The notes under the pieces are model-generated. The model saw only the letters and a list, made by a program, of their open reading frames with translations, was not told the DNA's origin and did no database searches. A DNA stretch of 64,000 nucleotides from Apostichopus japonicus. Its lineage: Eukaryota > Echinodermata > Holothuroidea > Aspidochirotida > Stichopodidae. Position numbers and translations under genes: made by a program. Below, one piece after another: positions 62,405 to 64,000 of this stretch (position 1 is the first letter of the stretch; every line of letters starts with the position of its first letter). The DNA is taken from positions 6,015,001 to 6,079,000 of the forward strand of contig NC_092579.1 in assembly GCF_037975245.1 (NCBI RefSeq). The letters run 5' to 3'.

Positions 62405-64000
62405 ATTGCCATAAAAAATAATCAATACAAATTGAAACGACAGTATATAGGGAATTAAAGATGACATGCATTTTAGAAATTTCTGGAAGATTTTAGTTTG
62501 ACGTATTTTTTAGAGTTTTCTACGGTGTTTTTTAATCATATTTTTCAAATTTAAAAAGTAACCCCTTGAGGTAGATATGGCGGAAAAACTTTCATGATAT
62601 CTTTACGCAAATACGCATTGATATTTCCCCAAAGCGCGAGGGGAATTATTGTAAAACATTAAGTAAGGATAATAAATGAAGTGCGAATTATTGGTAAATT
62701 CATTTAGAGTTGTACATACAGAGAGAAGGCCAAATTTGAACGACTGCTGGAATAAAAGATATGTACAAATCTTCAGTTCAATTGCTTTTGCTTCCGGTCA
62801 AAGCATTTCGCAATAGATGTCTTCCGCGTGGTCAAATTTTAGTAAATTTGTAATCCATATTGTAAACAAACATGCACTTTTCGACTTTCACGATTCAGTA
62901 AATATGTTTGAAAATTAAAGTTTTTTACATTGATGACAAAATGGATATTAAATAGTGACTTCACACATGCATCACACACAGAGCAAATGCGCGTAAGAGC
63001 ATTAAGAAGTAATTTAAATTTTTTGTCTTTTTTTGGGGGGGCTGAAGAAAATTGCAAATACTCTGCTTCATAAATGCTTCAATATGCTAGAATGGTCAGG
63101 TAATTATTATGATAGATATTATAAACGACCAAGTAATACTTCACGGCTCTTTTCTCATACAATGTCACCGTGGTACTAGGAAATATCACCACTGTACTAT
63201 CACTAAACGTTAGTAACATGGTGGTCTGCGCGAAAACGTGTGCATTGACGACAGCCTATACTAGCCTATACTAATCGGTAGTTTGGTACATACCTGGTAA
63301 TAGTATAGTATAGTAGGCTAGGCTCACGCTGTATGTACGACGTAATGCATGGGATTCCAGGGTTACATGGAGTGCCCATTACATACACCGTGCAAAGGAA
63401 GATTGGTCAATACAACAAAGATGGCCGAATCTAAAATATCTTTCTTAAAAAGTACGGGAAGGTAATTTCTAACCCATTGTCAATAATAACACATACTATT
63501 CAACCGCAGATCAAGGAGGTGGGGGGGGGGGTGTAATCCCGCCTCCCCCAACCCGCCACCATTTTAACCTCAAACACACACACTCATACACACAAAAGGT
63601 GGATAGTTGCACAAACGTGAGCTTAGACCTAAGTACAAACCTAATTTAACTGTCCAAATGTGACTCAAAATGCAACATTTGACGTCTAAATTTCATTTTG
63701 TTTTCTGGGGGAACCAAGGGGAATCACCTTTTTCATAAGAGGATATAAGAGGACAAGTCTGCCATTTTACCGACCATTAACGTTGAGATTGTCAATTAAA
63801 ATGAATAATTTTCTACACCAGGGAAAAAGTTCTTCTCACCTTATTTGATTTGTTATATTTCCGCCAGTGCCCCCTCCCCTCCCCCTTTGTCCTCTCCTCT
63901 CCGTGCCCTTCTAACCTTACTGTTTTATTTTTTGATTGATAAAATGTTGATGAATTGTGATATATTTGATCAGTGTTTAACTGTTTGTTTTTATTTTTAT
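62405..64000. other. Noncoding stretch to the window end
   Basis: No gene recognised. A T-run/G-run junction at about 63029-63041 is followed by 'ctgaagaaaattgc'. Inverted 'cctatacta' and 'tagtatagtagg' words flank 63256-63325. A G-run at 63522-63532 and C-rich runs near 63540-63550 and 63869-63886 are present. Confidence 0.5.

Overview
The window looks like intergenic and intronic DNA from an animal nuclear genome, most likely a marine invertebrate. An echinoderm, possibly a sea cucumber, is my best guess, but this is an inference with low certainty. The reasons: it is AT-rich, no reading frame is longer than about 170 codons, there is no operon-like packing, (TA)n microsatellites and T/G or C homopolymer runs are long and frequent, tRNA-derived repeats are present, hAT-type elements are nested, and the only credible coding segment ends at a good GT donor. 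No bacterial, phage, CRISPR or rRNA feature is visible. The longer open frames mostly fall on (TA)n, (GGA)n, polypyrimidine runs or transposon copies and are not genes.

Layout. 1-6.5 kb: diverged intergenic DNA with a 220-bp duplicated segment, a hammerhead-ribozyme-like motif (2156-2194, minus), one tRNA-SINE and a (GGA)n tract. 6.5-7.2 kb: a fold-back element with a tRNA-like sequence in its arm. 12.6-14.3 kb: a 31-bp triplication and a block of degenerate 'ataaccgtt' repeats split by a hAT-like MITE with a target duplication. 17.3-19.9 kb: a second SINE and a Russian-doll nest of hAT-like elements. 20.6, 28.9, 36.4 and 46.0 kb: long (TA)n arrays. 34.9-35.6 and 42.4-43.0 kb: more copies of the fold-back family, the last with both arms and a 25-bp perfect terminal palindrome. 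44.7, 49.1 and 50.8 kb: three unrelated minisatellites. 45.6-48.4 kb: a second hammerhead-like relic and another nest of hAT-like elements, one with a perfect 8-bp target duplication.

54.95-55.26 kb (plus): the single gene I am willing to call. It is the first coding exon of a small secreted precursor: signal peptide, very acidic pro-region, then an amphipathic segment, ending at a GTGAGT donor. The arrangement suits an antimicrobial-peptide or neuropeptide precursor. 60.9-61.3 kb: a striking long inverted repeat with about 120-nt near-identical arms.

The genes do not form a pathway. The biological interest lies in the repeats: a palindromic family carrying pol III-like promoters in opposite orientations, hammerhead motifs typical of Penelope-like retroelements, a hairpin core shared by several hAT-like elements, and the peptide exon.
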